64,000 nt of DNA, from positions 11,172,501 through 11,236,500 of the forward strand of contig OU015655.1 in assembly GCA_907165275.2 (NCBI GenBank), in the 5' to 3' direction. Under the pieces are notes generated by a model. That model made no database searches. It was given only the letters and a program-made list of their open reading frames with translations, and was not told the DNA's origin. Below, one piece after another: positions 1 through 11,738 of this stretch; position 1 is the first letter of the stretch, and each line of letters starts with the position of its first letter. The stretch comes from Zygaena filipendulae (lineage: Eukaryota > Arthropoda > Insecta > Lepidoptera > Zygaenidae). A program made the translations under genes and the position numbers.

Positions 1-127
1 AGACATCACTTTTTAATATAGTTTTTGGTATTTTTTACAGCGAAACTAATCAGGTTTATCTTATCTACACATAAATTAAAAAATAAATCATACAAAGACA
101 TTTATACTCATTTTTGATAAAAGTAAC

Positions 128-1006
128 ATTGGCTCCTATTGCCCAAGAGTACGGGGTAATTAGAACCAGAGAAAGGGGTAATTAGATCCACCGGGGCAAT
201 GGTAACCAAAGTAAAAATATGTAACAAAAATTATATATTTATATATTATGTACTGACATTTATGATTATAACTTAAGATTATTCTCATAGATTAGATTAG
301 ATTTATTAAAAACATTTAATTACTGTCTAATACAAAAATTGCAAACATAATCTTCAGCCGAATCACTTCCTGAACTTTTAGCGTGATCCCATTCACCACA
401 CAACCTGCATCTGAACCACATTTCGTTTGATTTTCCAGATTCACAACAAATCATACACATATTGGAATCTTCATCAACATAGTCACTACTATTGTCATTT
501 CAGATATTCTGGTCATTTCTTGGGATAGGTTATGCAGAGAAATTCCATTATGATTGACTCTCTTGATAGCACGATCTAGTAGATCTAAACTCCATTGACA
601 CTTCTCTGTAATTTGACTCCAATTACCCCAAATGCTCATTTTTAAGTTTTCATATAATTCACAAAAAACAATTAATTATTTACATAAATTGATCTTTTTA
701 TCTTATTTTATAATGATAAATCTACAAGTTAAAACAGGCAATACTTACAATATAATAATTTTAATACTCACAATTTATCCTGAAAGATCGTAAAAAATTA
801 GATCAATTGGCAGGAAAACCGATTTGTGGTCCGTTTGCACACCAAAAGTCAACTAGCAACGATGCCGTGAGTCACACGTACTCCTCTTGCGACCTTCTTT
901 GTTACGTAACAACAAAACAGAATCTAACTTGTTCAGTTATAAGTAAACTAAAGTAGTTCTCATTACCCCGTGGCTCTGATTCCCCCGTGTTCCCCTACTA
1001 CTGTAA
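128..1006. mobile_element. Deleted pogo/Tigger-like DNA transposon
   Basis: GGGGTAATTAGAACC-type termini on the left (about 150-215) and an inverted CGGGGTAATGAGAAC at the right (about 950-1000) enclose the transposase remnant. Exact ends and target duplication are not clear. Confidence 0.4.
320..639 (-). pseudogene. Gutted pogo/Tigger-like transposase remnant (HTH piece plus PHD-like finger)
   Basis: Two pieces on the minus strand. From 639 down, WSLDLLDRAIKRVNHNGIS resembles the N-terminal Psq/pogo-type helix-turn-helix. From about 470 down, in another frame, CMICCESGKSNEMWFRCRLC then GEWDHAKSS and YVCNFCIRQ, a PHD-like finger typical of the C-terminus of insect pogo-class transposases, with one expected Cys missing. 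The DDE catalytic core that should lie between is absent, so this is an internally deleted copy. Confidence 0.5.
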
Positions 1007-3477
1007 TTACCAATCATTTAACAACAAATCATTATTGTCGATAATATTCTCAATAATATTTAATTAATCATTCGTAAGATCATGTCGCCCTGGTAAACTA
1101 CTTTAATTACACGATTGCAAATATTATAAATGTATGAGAAAAAAAAAAAGTAAAAAAGCAGTGGTGTCGTTACCCCAAACAAATGGTAAACGACACCCTG
1201 ATGCTCGTCCAGTGGTGTCGTCGACAGTAACATGGGATAGTATGATGGTTATGTTAATAAAAATGATTACGCTGTCTCAGAATGGAGGTTCACTTCCGGT
1301 CAGCGAATAGAAATTCTGAAATGACTTTTCTAAAGTTTTTATTTGACATGTCTGCACATTACACAATCACACTATAAATTACTTGCAGAAAATGAGATTA
1401 TCAATGAAATTAGCCCGTGACAGCCTTTTACCATCCATGATCAGTAGTTTTTTCAACTTAAGTTACAGCTAGTTGATATAATAGCGTGCCATAAATGTGT
1501 AATAAAAAATTAACAGTAATCAGAATTTTTAATTAATAGTAGAGAATCATTCATAAAAAGCTGCAACATATTTAGTAATAATAATAATAAATAACTTACA
1601 ATTACATATTTTGACAAGATTTGTCAACAGTTATAACAATCACAATATTATATACCTGTTTTTAATGTACCCATTCTATAATTGTCGCCAAAACGAAAAA
1701 AAAAAGCTTAAAAACTTCTTCCACAAAAAAACAAACTTTATTATGTCCTTTCATAACAATCACTATTATTACACGTCAATTAGGCTTTTTGGACCACAAC
1801 ATAATCTAAAATACTAATAGCTAAAGATCTTTAATTTTGTAATACGGAAATCATCGAGAATTTACGACAGAACGAAACTATCTATTTAAATCTATTGCCA
1901 TAAACAAACTGCAAACTGCCCGATCGGCCATCACAGAGTCGAACCTAGGCACTACGTAACAGCTTTGAAACACGAACAATATTTGGCTTGAAACATTAAA
2001 ACTATGGTGTAGTAAAAAACTTAAGGGGCAATGTCTGCACAATAAATATTAGCAGTGACTAAAGTTAACAAGATACAGAACTTTCAAAATTGTTGTTTAT
2101 TTGGCTTTTACCGCACGTATTTGAATGCTGCTTTGCACGAGGTCAATATAATTTTATTGTTAAAGGACACTTTTACTTTATAAGTTTATACGACAAAGAA
2201 TTTTCAGGGAAATAGCGTAACTCATGGAATAAATTGGAATTAATATTTATCTGACGCTGAATACACTCAAGTCGAGCAGAAAAAAACAACATGTCAATGC
2301 ATTATGAGCGAAAGTCATCGCTCACTCGTCGGCTGACGTGGCGTACCGTCCAAGCCGAAGCATTGTTTGTTCTAATTGCATAGGCACAAAGCCTTTTCGG
2401 ACCGGCTTAAGCGGATTCCGCGTGTGGAGATACCCTGAGAAAAAGCTTTCCTTCCATAATTGCACACTAAATAAATACATATTATGATATGTTTATGAAC
2501 ATTGCGCCACATTTTCAAAGACAACACTGCTGGGTGCGCTCGATACGCTGAAAGTGCTCGCTTCGGATTCTCCACAGACCTAACACTAATCAGATCACAA
2601 CACGCTACGAATAAGCTTTTATTAAAATAAATTACGTAAACTTAATTCAATTATTAACACACAACACAGCTACAAATAAAATATTTAAAATTATTGTAAA
2701 TAAAGTTATATTAGAAAGAGATAATGAAAAAAATCAATATATCACAGTGCGTTAATAATATAAGTAAATTAGATTAATTTTAAAAGAATTTTTAAATATA
2801 AATTTTTGTCTTTTTATTGTGTGAGCGTGCCTATGCCTATTCATTTAATTTAGAATTCAATTTGATATAATGAGGTTTTGTCATCTACACAAACATAAAA
2901 TGGCTAAAAAAATTAAGTAGGTATAGAAATTCACGAAAAATCAATATTAAATTATACATAGGTATTCAAAATGTCTAAGCCACGAATGAAACTACTGTCG
3001 GTAATTGAAAAAAATCTGCTGTTATATAATACGAATTACAGAAATAAAATATTTAAAAATCCGAATTCGGTATTGATTTGCCGTGAATTTTGCAGTTGTC
3101 TGTATGTGGCGAGTGACATAATGAGAACCGCCTTTGTGTGAGTACTTTCAAATTATTATGTTATTGTAGATATTTTAAAATTATTGTGTGTTGTTGTGGT
3201 TACTTTATAATTATTGTTTGTTGTTATAGGCAGGTAAGACTGCGCCAGTGTGCAGAAGATAATATTGTGTCGGTACGTGTCGGGCGAGGGGGCGGGCGGG
3301 GGGCGCTTCGACTGCGGCGTCAGTGCGTGTTGAGCGAGAGCGGCAGCGCGCGACTGCATCCGACATCGCACGACACGCGCGGCGAGCTAACCAAACCATA
3401 ATAACCGGCAAATTAACATAACAACAACAACAAAAATACACTACTCGCAAAAACAAAAAAGCAAGCCAACTTATAGG
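1007..3477. other. AT-rich DNA without recognised genes
   Basis: No coding region or named repeat could be supported. Short copies of GTGGTGTCG occur near 1165-1225. The GC-rich block 3232-3395 is listed separately. Confidence 0.6.
3232..3395. promoter_or_regulatory. GC-rich island, possible promoter or 5' exon
   Basis: About 160 bp of CpG-rich DNA (runs such as GGGCGGGCGGGGGGCGC) in an otherwise AT-rich 3 kb, open in more than one frame. It could be the 5' end of a plus-strand gene extending outside recognisable sequence, or a GC-rich mobile element. No TATA or splice evidence decides. Confidence 0.3.
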
Positions 3478-3646
3478 CTGCGTTCCACTAAGCGCTCACA
3501 ATGATCACGCTCACGACAGCAATTTTTCCCGTTCCACTTGCTTCTGAGCGTTACGTTCGAAAATCCAAGTCCTCCTTCATCAACGTCTACAGGCGGTCAT
3601 GTGGAACGCCTGAATGATCATTTCGATCATCGTGTAGTGGAACGTA
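3478..3646. mobile_element. MITE with GCGTTCCACTA termini
   Basis: Left end GCGTTCCACTAAGCG, right end inverted TAGTGGAACG, with further inverted matches around TGATCA inside. About 170 bp, non-coding. Confidence 0.55.
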
Positions 3647-4053
3647 GTACGTACCCATAGAAGCAAAAAAAGAGAAGCTTTCTTATGACCACACGGCAGA
3701 AGAGAAAACTTTGTCAGCTAACATATCGTAACATAACATAGCGTGTTGCGCGGGTGACTAAAATCGCAAGTTGTTAACCAAGCTTAGAAAAGGAGGACGT
3801 CCTCTGTGGATTTCATTTTTATGTACCTACTCAATATTATATTACTTGTCACTTTCTTCAATCTTCATGGTTCCATATAAATGTGGCATTTACTTTTTAT
3901 CGCAAAATTGATTACTGATCGATTTAGCATTACAAAATGACAGGTTAGCCAACAGAAGTTTGCACATCAATAAAATAAAAATTAGCGATAAAAAATAGCG
4001 ATTTAAAGCGATCTATCGAACAAAAAAATATAAAACTACGAAACGGTATACAT

Positions 4054-4581
4054 AATAGGGTACTTGCATGAAATTTATAATAAGAAATGGTGTCAATATT
4101 TCAAAAGTAGAGCCTTAGAAAAGCGTTATCGTGAAAGATTTACTAAAAAAAATTTCAATAGTTTCCAAAATATTCAACATTTAATTTTGTGAAACGGAAC
4201 GTTGCAACGAAACACCAATCACAGCCAAGCTCGCGTCACTTTTATTTTTTTACAAACATTTACCTCTTTCAGAGAAGGCAAAAGAAACTAAGTGCATACA
4301 GTCAACGCATATTTACCATTTTCTGAAGTTTTTTACTTTAAAATGCATCGGTAACATGCATTTCGATTTTTTACAGTGACATTTCTATCACAGATTAATA
4401 AGGCGCAATTTTGAACTAGTGACGTCATTCCGCGTTTCGGCGGTAAGGTCTAAAGTAGGAACTTTGAAATGCTCTATTTAATCAATTTAAGCATATATAT
4501 TTTTTCTTTTTCTTGCTTTGTTTAAGTAGGCCATATATCTTTAAAATAGACTGAAAAAAAAATTCATGTAAGTACCCTATT
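4054..4581. mobile_element. TIR element, family B copy 1
   Basis: Ends AATAGGGTACTTGCATGAA and the inverted TTCATGTAAGTACCCTATT. Two further copies are at 27471-28081 and 39323-39921. This copy lacks part of the interior found in the others. Confidence 0.85.
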
Positions 4582-4734
4582 GTACTATACGCACATAATT
4601 ATGTGTGCAAAGCTTAATTTATGTCGTTACGCCTATAAAAATTTGACACGTTTGCTGTCGAAGCGGTCGGTTGTACACACACCGCACCGGTAACGGAAAC
4701 AAAAAAAATCAAGTCATGATTATTTTGTTTCAAA

Positions 4735-5345
4735 AAACCGACCAAGTGCTAGTCGAACTTCGCACATTTAGGATTCCGTACCAAATGTAGAATATAAGAG
4801 CCGTCTGTGCCTGGCTTGCCATCGCCGCCGCCCGCATTGCTTCTGTGCTCGCGTTTAACCGCAAGATAGTTTGTTTTAACAAAAAAAAATATAGAATTTC
4901 AAAGAAAAACACCTAGTTATCAATATGTTGGTATTTGTGGGTAAAATAAACGTAATTATTATTATCACCAAGTTATCATCTATCATCATAGATCCACGGG
5001 AAGCAGAGGAAAATACTTCGGTACAAAAATGGTGTAAAAAAGCTGACTTTGGCGGCTTCTCATGCCTTTGTTTTCCATGTTTAAAAAAAAAAATTGCTTT
5101 TATCTACTTACTTAATGAGATTTATTCAACGATACCCCACTCGATTCGGTAGATAAACAAAAAAAATTTGCGCCCCCTTAAAAATCCTTAAAAATATTTT
5201 TGGACAATTTGTTTAGTTTTGAGTCATCAGTATAAGTTTAATGTACAAAGAAGACTGTAACTTCTAAGGTTTGTCTGTAAAGCCCGTGTGACAGACGACG
5301 GACAGACGGACCCGCTTTGGACCTTTCGGGTACGGAAGCCTAAAA
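4735..5345. repeat. Common lepidopteran interspersed repeat (CCGACCAAGTGCTAGTCG type)
   Basis: Starts ACCGACCAAGTGCTAGTCG and TTCCGTACC; ends with GACAGACGGACAGACGGAC and GGTACGGAAGCCTAAAAA. These blocks are familiar from many moth genomes; I cannot assign a class. Confidence 0.5.
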
Positions 5346-5564
5346 AGAATATCTTTTCGAGCCTTCCGAAACTGGACTTGGATTCCGCTTTGAAACCGAT
5401 GCGATGCTGTTACAGTGCTGTTGTGATAAGCGTGTGATAAACTATATTAATAATTACACGTGCACCTGTTATTCATTTGTACCTGTTATTCATCTCCTGC
5501 TCGCCGTGTATTATCTGAAAACGACACACATTCATCAATATTCTATGTGTGAAGAGAAATTAAT

Positions 5565-6277
5565 ATACAAGTTGTCCCGTAAATCGACTTCAAGCCAGAA
5601 CCGGGTGATAGGCTTAGTCATAATTTAGTCATAATTAGTCATAATTTAATAGAAAAACGTAAAAACATAATCAATAAAATTTAAAAAAATGGGAATGTTG
5701 ACTAATTTTTATTTTTTAGTCCGTCTTGTAGATTAGTAAAAAATATTGGACACGTATTTTTTCTTTTTTACGTAATCAAAAAATAAGGGTGATATATTGA
5801 GTTGAAATTTCGCGTGACGTCACTATTCTGACAGTTTGTATGGCGGTTTTAGCGGTTAGTGACGTCACGACCCCCTCACCCTAAACTTTAATGCGCTTTA
5901 TCTCTGTATATTTTAATTTATTTGAAAAAGCAATAAATACGTGTCTATTGTTTTTTTATTTTCTAACTGACGGACTAATTAGAATTTTGATTTTCAAAAG
6001 TAGTCCACATCCCCATTATAAAAATTTACACCCTGCGACGGGTCTTTAACTCCTGTTGCTACAAACCTTAACCTTTTTTTCAATTTTCTTCTTATTGTGT
6101 AAACCTGAATAGGGTTTTGCCAGTGAAGTTTTAAAAATTTTTGCTTTCGTCAGTTTTTAATGACTGTCCTTTTTTATAGGCATAGCAAAGATTTTTATAT
6201 TTTTCTGTAAACAGCTGTTATGACATAGCCTATCACCTGGTTCTGGCTTGACGTCGATTTACGGGACATCCTGTATA
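5565..6277. mobile_element. TIR element with 45-bp inverted ends, carrying a nested MITE
   Basis: Left end TGTCCCGTAAATCGACTTCA then GCCAGAACCGGGTGATAGGC; the right end repeats it inverted with a few changes. Another MITE (5691-6014) sits inside, so this insertion is older. Confidence 0.75.
5691..6014. mobile_element. MITE family A copy 1 (CRE-bearing)
   Basis: About 324 bp, ends GGGAATGTTGACTA and inverted TAGTCCACATCCCC, inner inverted arms TAGTCCGTC and GACACGTATTTTT. Contains the palindrome GTGACGTCAC twice. Other copies: 43103, 49184, 57595, 63041, half copy 37115. Confidence 0.85.
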
Positions 6278-7008
6278 CATTTCTAACTTTTCAACTGAAG
6301 ACTATTTATTCTTCGGGCTTACATTGGGACTAAAAATTATTTAAATCGAAATTATACTGATTGAACTGAATGAGGGGAAACCTTTATAGGCGCGGTAGGT
6401 ATCTATTGTATTTTGTGTGAATAGAATTTTTCCTCAGTTGTGGCGAACCTTAAAGGATATCTTTCATGAGTTCCCGTCAAAGGTTTTACCTTTGACCTTC
6501 AAAATCAAAAAAACATTATGTATCACTCAAACATTGCTCGACACATTCTAAAGCAAAATAGACCTTGTGCAGCGGTCATACCCTTCAAAATCGTTAACAG
6601 CCTGAGATAGTAAAACCTATTGTATCTTTGAGACGAGCCGGTTAGCCGAGTAGTAGAAGGTATCGGGTGATAGTGTGATAGGTTGTTTGTGTGTTTCTCT
6701 CGCGTAATGGTTGATGTTGTATCACGTCTTAGAGTGATATAACTCGAGTAATATTACACACATTACTTGTGCCTGCACAAGTCTATTTAATACAGGTTTG
6801 ATTGAATCTAACCACAGTAAATTACTAAAACAATCTATCAAATTTACTATTTTATTTTTATGTATCAAGTACCTAAATCGTTTTAGATATTTGAATTTAA
6901 AAAAAATAATGTACACCTACATATTCACTAAAAGCACTCTCTTGTATAATTTAATCAAAAGTTGCTATCGCAGAGTCGTTATAATGATTCCTTAATTTTA
7001 GTTAAATG
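6278..7008. other. AT-rich DNA, nothing identified
   Basis: No gene or repeat boundary could be supported in this stretch. Confidence 0.5.
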
Positions 7009-7339
7009 CGAATTAACATTAATTTAATGAACGTCTCTGATTGCGGCAATTCCGTTTTAAATGTCTTTACTAAAAATTAAATAATCATTAAAATGACTCT
7101 CACGGCCGCACTCAGAGTCGACTTTAATGATTACTTAGTTAAGTATTGATTTTTAAAACAAAACTGCTGCAATCAGAGACGTTCAGTAAATTAATGTTAA
7201 TTGGCATTTAACGAGATGTAACTTAATTAGTTGAATGCCAATAACCATTAATTTATTAAACTGGTCTGACTGCGGCAGTTTTGTTTTAAAAATCTATACT
7301 TAACTAAGTAATCATTCAAGTCGACTCTGAGTGCGGCTG
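7009..7339. mobile_element. Fold-back MITE family D copy 1
   Basis: Core 7103-7339 starts CCGCACTCAGAGTCGACTTT and ends with its inverse; the arms are about 100 bp. An extra diverged arm lies at 7009-7102. Second copy at 47803-48041. Confidence 0.8.
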
Positions 7340-7987
7340 TCAGAAATTTAATGTATCAGTACTATGTAAATACTATTTTAAGTGACAACTCTACGAAATT
7401 GAAGGTAAGTTACACCAGAGATTAATTAACCGGATCAACCACGCTCGCCCCGGGCACCGCTTGGGCGAGTCACTGGCGCTAGTAGCTAGCACGACCGTCA
7501 CTGCCACTGCAGTATCTGCGCATGACGCAATTTAAAGGGACCATTCAAGTATTACGTAAGCACTAAAGGGGGCAAAGCAAAGACCCCATTTTATTACCTA
7601 CTTATTTTAATTTTAGGACTTTGTAAAAACTTTGTTTATGTTCAATAAAGTAGACAAACAAACAAACCCCCTGGTCTTTGTTTTGCTTATTTTTGATGAC
7701 AACGAGGATGAGGGGATCTGGATGGTGACTACGAACTTTACTTTTTTTTTTTTTTAGATTTTTTATTTACTTTTCAGATTTCATGAATCCATAGAGAAAC
7801 TAGAACAGATTTAAAAAATACAAGTACCTACAAATGTTTACGTAAGCATAGGGGAAGGTACGTTTTCCGATTTGTTCGACAACATGATATGATTAGTCAC
7901 TATCTGGTACAGTGTCCTAAACATATTTGACATCATCGTTGGTGTAGTTCATTTGGAGTTGGTGTAGTAACTACGTTGTGTAGTCAG
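7340..7987. other. No recognised gene; probable ATAT intron or 3' flank
   Basis: Unremarkable sequence with a GC-rich patch at 7436-7525. Any further ATAT exon past the minisatellite would be here or further left; none could be supported. Confidence 0.4.
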
Positions 7988-8315
7988 TAGTAGTGTGGTG
8001 CAGTACATCATGTAGTGTGGTGCAGTACATCGTGTAGTGTGGTGCAGTACATCGTGTAGTGTGGTGCAGTACATCGTGTAGTGTGGTGCAGTACATCGTG
8101 TAGTGTGGTGCAGTACATCGTGTAGTGTGGTGCAGTACATCGTGTAGTGTGGTGCAGTACATCGTGTAGTGTGGTGCAGTACATCGTGTAGTGTGGTGCA
8201 GTACATCGTGTAGTGTGGTGCAGTACATCGTGTAGTGTGGTGCAGTACATCGTGTAGTGTGGTGCAGTACATCGTGTAGTGTGGTGCAGTACATCGTGTA
8301 GTGTGGTACAGTTAC
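7988..8315. repeat. 22-bp minisatellite, about 14-15 units
   Basis: Near-identical units of GTAGTGTGGTGCAGTACATCGT. Only the outermost units differ. Because 22 is not a multiple of three, all three minus frames cycle through the same open reading (MYCTTLHDVLHHTTRCTAPH), which is an artefact. The right end, read on the minus strand, merges into the donor GTAACT of the likely ATAT exon 5. Confidence 0.97.
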
Positions 8316-8400
8316 CTTGCCGATGGAAGAAGTCGGCTTATGGGCGGCGTAGCGACCGAAGTTGCAGGGAGCGTCGATCGGCGTATTGCGGCCTGAAGAA
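8316..8400 (-). CDS. Likely ATAT exon 5 (C-terminal tail)
   Basis: A branch-point-like CTAACTAAT and pyrimidine-rich stretch precede ATCATCAG; donor AAG/GTAACT. Entering in the phase left by exon 4 gives SSGRNTPIDAPCNFGRYAAH and KPTSSIGK, 28 codons without a stop. The basic Gly/Ser tail and same-strand phase fit support a continued ATAT tail, but the exon is 7.4 kb away and I cannot place it by homology. Further exons should lie left of 7988. Confidence 0.45.
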
Positions 8401-8964
8401 CTGATGATGGGCGGGCGCGCAGGCAGCGGCATGGGCGTACGAGTTGCATTAGTTAGGCACGTCCAATCCGTAAATCAAACAACTCCCAGTAACCATAGAC
8501 TATGTGTACAGACAGCAGCAGACTGTATGTGTTACTAACATTTTTGATGCATACTTTACAAGTGTGACATGCGATCGACCATGATAAGCGGAAGCAGAAT
8601 TTCAAACCGTATAAAAGGATGCTAGATATACATTTATTTTATTACTTGAAAGTGGCTATTATGCGAAAGTCAATAAGAAGAAAAAGAACAAGCGGAAGTG
8701 TGCAAACTGTCAAACTGTATTACCTAATTAAAACAGATCTTAATGAACAAGCTCAACCCAAAACTAATAATAACATTTGCGCTTTTTTACACGAAAATAG
8801 GCATATATGTATAAGTATATATAACATATCTACTGTTTTTTTCCAAAGTCTGTACGAGTTTCGACTGTATTTGCGAAACATTTACATAGTTAAAAAAATG
8901 TCTTTCTCGGTACGATAACTTGACCTACTTATTTGATAAGTCGACGGTACTACTACTACTTGTG
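8401..8964. other. AT-rich DNA, probable ATAT intron
   Basis: Contains only the branch-point-like CTAACTAAT and acceptor of the likely exon 5. The open frame at 8619-8918 has random composition. Confidence 0.4.
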
Positions 8965-9850
8965 ACTAGGGCTTCCTATTCGAATATTCGGTTTATTCGA
9001 ATATTCGCCTAATTTTTTATTCGAATATTTGACTCATCACTATTCGAATATTTCGAATACTTCCTACCTGAAGAATAAAAAGTCTTTTAAACTAGAATCT
9101 AGTGCGTAATTCTTTGATTTGATACAGCTTACTGATATTACTTGATATTATAAAATATCACGAATTACTTGTTATTAAAAAAGTTTTTAAACACATAAAT
9201 GCTATTTTTATTGCGCAAAACCATCAGGCATAGATCTTATCACTTTTAGTACCAACAATTTCAATATATCAAGAGTGATTTTCTTAACCTAACAAAAACA
9301 AATTAACTCGACTTCTAAAATTAACTTCTCCTCTTCTTGACAAATTCTCCTGTACTAAACTAAAGTTAACCATATAAATTCTTCAGTTGAATAAAATAGA
9401 AAACGCTTAGATTTCTGTCAATTTATCAATCTACGTGTATTATAGACTAAGATTTAAAAAAATAACCATAGCAAAGTAAATTATTTTTCTTCTTCGGCAC
9501 ACTCCTGACGTGGTCGAAGTCAACATGCTGCAGCAAGATCCATCTTTCTCTGTCTGCTGTGACACCTGCAGCAAGGATCCGTCTACTGCAGATTTAATCT
9601 GGTTGGTTCACCACATGGGTGACCTGCCACGCAGTCTCGTGCATTCTTCTTTGTTCTATGCAATATTGTCCCGGTGCCAGGGGCGGATCCAGGATTTGGT
9701 TGAGGGGGGGGCAATTTGGTTGCACCATGAATTTTTTTGAATTAACAGGATAGACAAAAAAGTCCATTAATAAAATTTAAGTGCTTCATATTGAGAGCAT
9801 CTGAATTGAGCTTATGTATGTATTATATTATCTGTGTGTATGTTTCGCGA

Positions 9851-11100
9851 TTTTTTAACCGACTTCCAAAAAGGAGGAGGTTACGCATTCGGCTGTATGT
9901 TTTTTTTTTTTATATTACTCGAAGCTAGGGTTGGAACGATTTCGAAAATTCATTTTTTGTTTGAAAGCGTATACTCCCAATTAGGTCCTATTGCCACCAA
10001 GTGGGATCTGATGATGGGATCTTATGGTTTAAGAATCTTTATTATCCTCAAAAGATCTTGGGAAAATCGTGGGAACTCTTCAAAAATAATAGGCACACCT
10101 ATAGCGATTTGGGTATTTTTTATAGTAAATCGTTAATTTGCTTTCGGAAAGCAAAATTTGAAGAAGTGGAAGACCACAAGTGTTCATCGGAACTACTCAA
10201 CAATAATACATATTTCACGGGTTTCGATTGGACCGATTTAGAAAATTGATTTTGTTGTTTGAAAGGGTATACTCCCAAGTTGGTCCCATTGTCACCAAAT
10301 CGAGAACCTGATGATGGAATCATGGAGAAATCAAGAGAACTCTTCAAAAATTACAGACACACCTATAGCGATTTTTTTATTTTTTATAGTAAATCGTTTA
10401 TTTGCTTTTGGAAAGCAAAATTTGAAGAAGTGAAACTGATGATGAAGACCACAGATGGTCATCGGAACTACTCAATAAAAGGTATTTCACGAGTTCCGAT
10501 TCGTTAACTTTAATATGGTTCCTAAATAATTTATGCTCGTCACAATGTATATGGTAAAATGGAACTGATGATGACGTACCAGGAGAACTCCTCAACAATC
10601 AACGTCCCTGTCGTCCCGTCGGTAAAAGCAGTATTTTGTTAAAGGCGATGAGCAATTGACATTAGGCTATTGTAACTTAGATAAATTACAAACGGACTCA
10701 CTTGAAAGCAAGAAATAAACAAAATTTTAACAAAAAAATTAAAACTGACTTCCAACAACACAAAACTAAAAAGCTAAAAATAACAAAATATCGATTTTAT
10801 CCAACAGACAAAAATACACGTAAGTTTATTTTTGGTAGTTATTACCAGTAGTTATTATACCAGTACCAGTAGTTATTATTGGTTTATTCTACCACTTGAC
10901 TACTATTATTATTTGAAGTCGGTGACAAGCCAAATATGGCGTAGGTACATGGGCTAAGTCCAGTCCCGCCACGAGTTCGTTGTGAGCTGAACAACCCAAG
11001 TGGGTAGACGTAAGCGGGCTTGGCACCGAATTTAAATCAAAAAGTGGTAGCACAGTCGGTATTTTGTTATTTTTAGCTTTTTAGTTTTATGTTTTTCATA
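9851..11100 (+). repeat. Interspersed repeat family X, copy A
   Basis: Starts AACCGACTTCCAAAAAGGAG and ends near GTATTTTGTTATTTTTAGC. Contains two ~260-bp internal tandem units (about 9945-10205 and 10225-10480). Copies B and C are at 34519-35932 and 55473-56640. Class unknown. Confidence 0.65.
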
Positions 11101-11689
11101 TTTAAAAAAAATGTGGTGTCGAAAACGATAGAGCTTAGGTAGGTAAGTATAGCGGTTTTTGAGTACGATTCTCTGTAAAATCAAAGCTTTTTTAGTATTT
11201 CATTATTTTCAACTTGTACTTTCATGCATAAAATAATCTACATGGAAGCTACAACAGATAAAAGTAAAAAATGAAAAATTTACGTTCCAGCGAATCTGAC
11301 CTGAATTAACAACTTTAAATTAAAATTTTGTAGGTTTGTATCTATAAAGTGATAGGAAAATAATGGGAAGTGTTATGGTTAATAGCGATTTTTTTACTAA
11401 ACTGAGAAAAAATACCATCAGAGGTGCACATGTGATGTGATAAAAACGTGTTTCGTGATCAGAAGAACAAAGAACTACCTAACTACCTGACGTAGCTTCA
11501 CGACCGACATAAAGCAATCTGAAACTTTCTTTGAAGTAAGTCCGTGATTTGGGATCCCTCAGCACTTAAAGATGGTACAAAGAATATGTGTAGTGCGCCT
11601 GGCGAATATGTAAAGCACACACATTTTGCAGCCGCTCCAACTTATCGCGTTACTATGTCTAGTTGTTGTATACGTATGCTGTAAATCTT

Positions 11690-11738
11690 TGTGTTGTGTC
11701 AAATAAAGTTTTTTCAATTTCAATTTTCAATTTCAATT
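11690..11738 (+). repeat. LINE-like 3' end with (TTTCAA)n tail
   Basis: GTGTCAAATAAAGTTTTTTC followed by several TTTCAA units, the usual appearance of a non-LTR retroposon tail in this genome type. Confidence 0.4.

Noticed and set aside
7988..8315. CRISPR array
   Set aside because: Tandem units without spacers in an insect genome.
7949..8432. Long minus-strand frames of MYCTTLHDVLHH-type repeats
   Set aside because: Produced by the 22-bp minisatellite; the same reading recurs in all three frames.
8619..8918. 99-codon plus-strand frame
   Set aside because: Random composition; lies in a probable intron.
9834..10507. Plus-strand frames inside the hAT-like element as a transposase
   Set aside because: They follow the tandem units of repeat family X and lack any hAT dimerisation or DDE motif.
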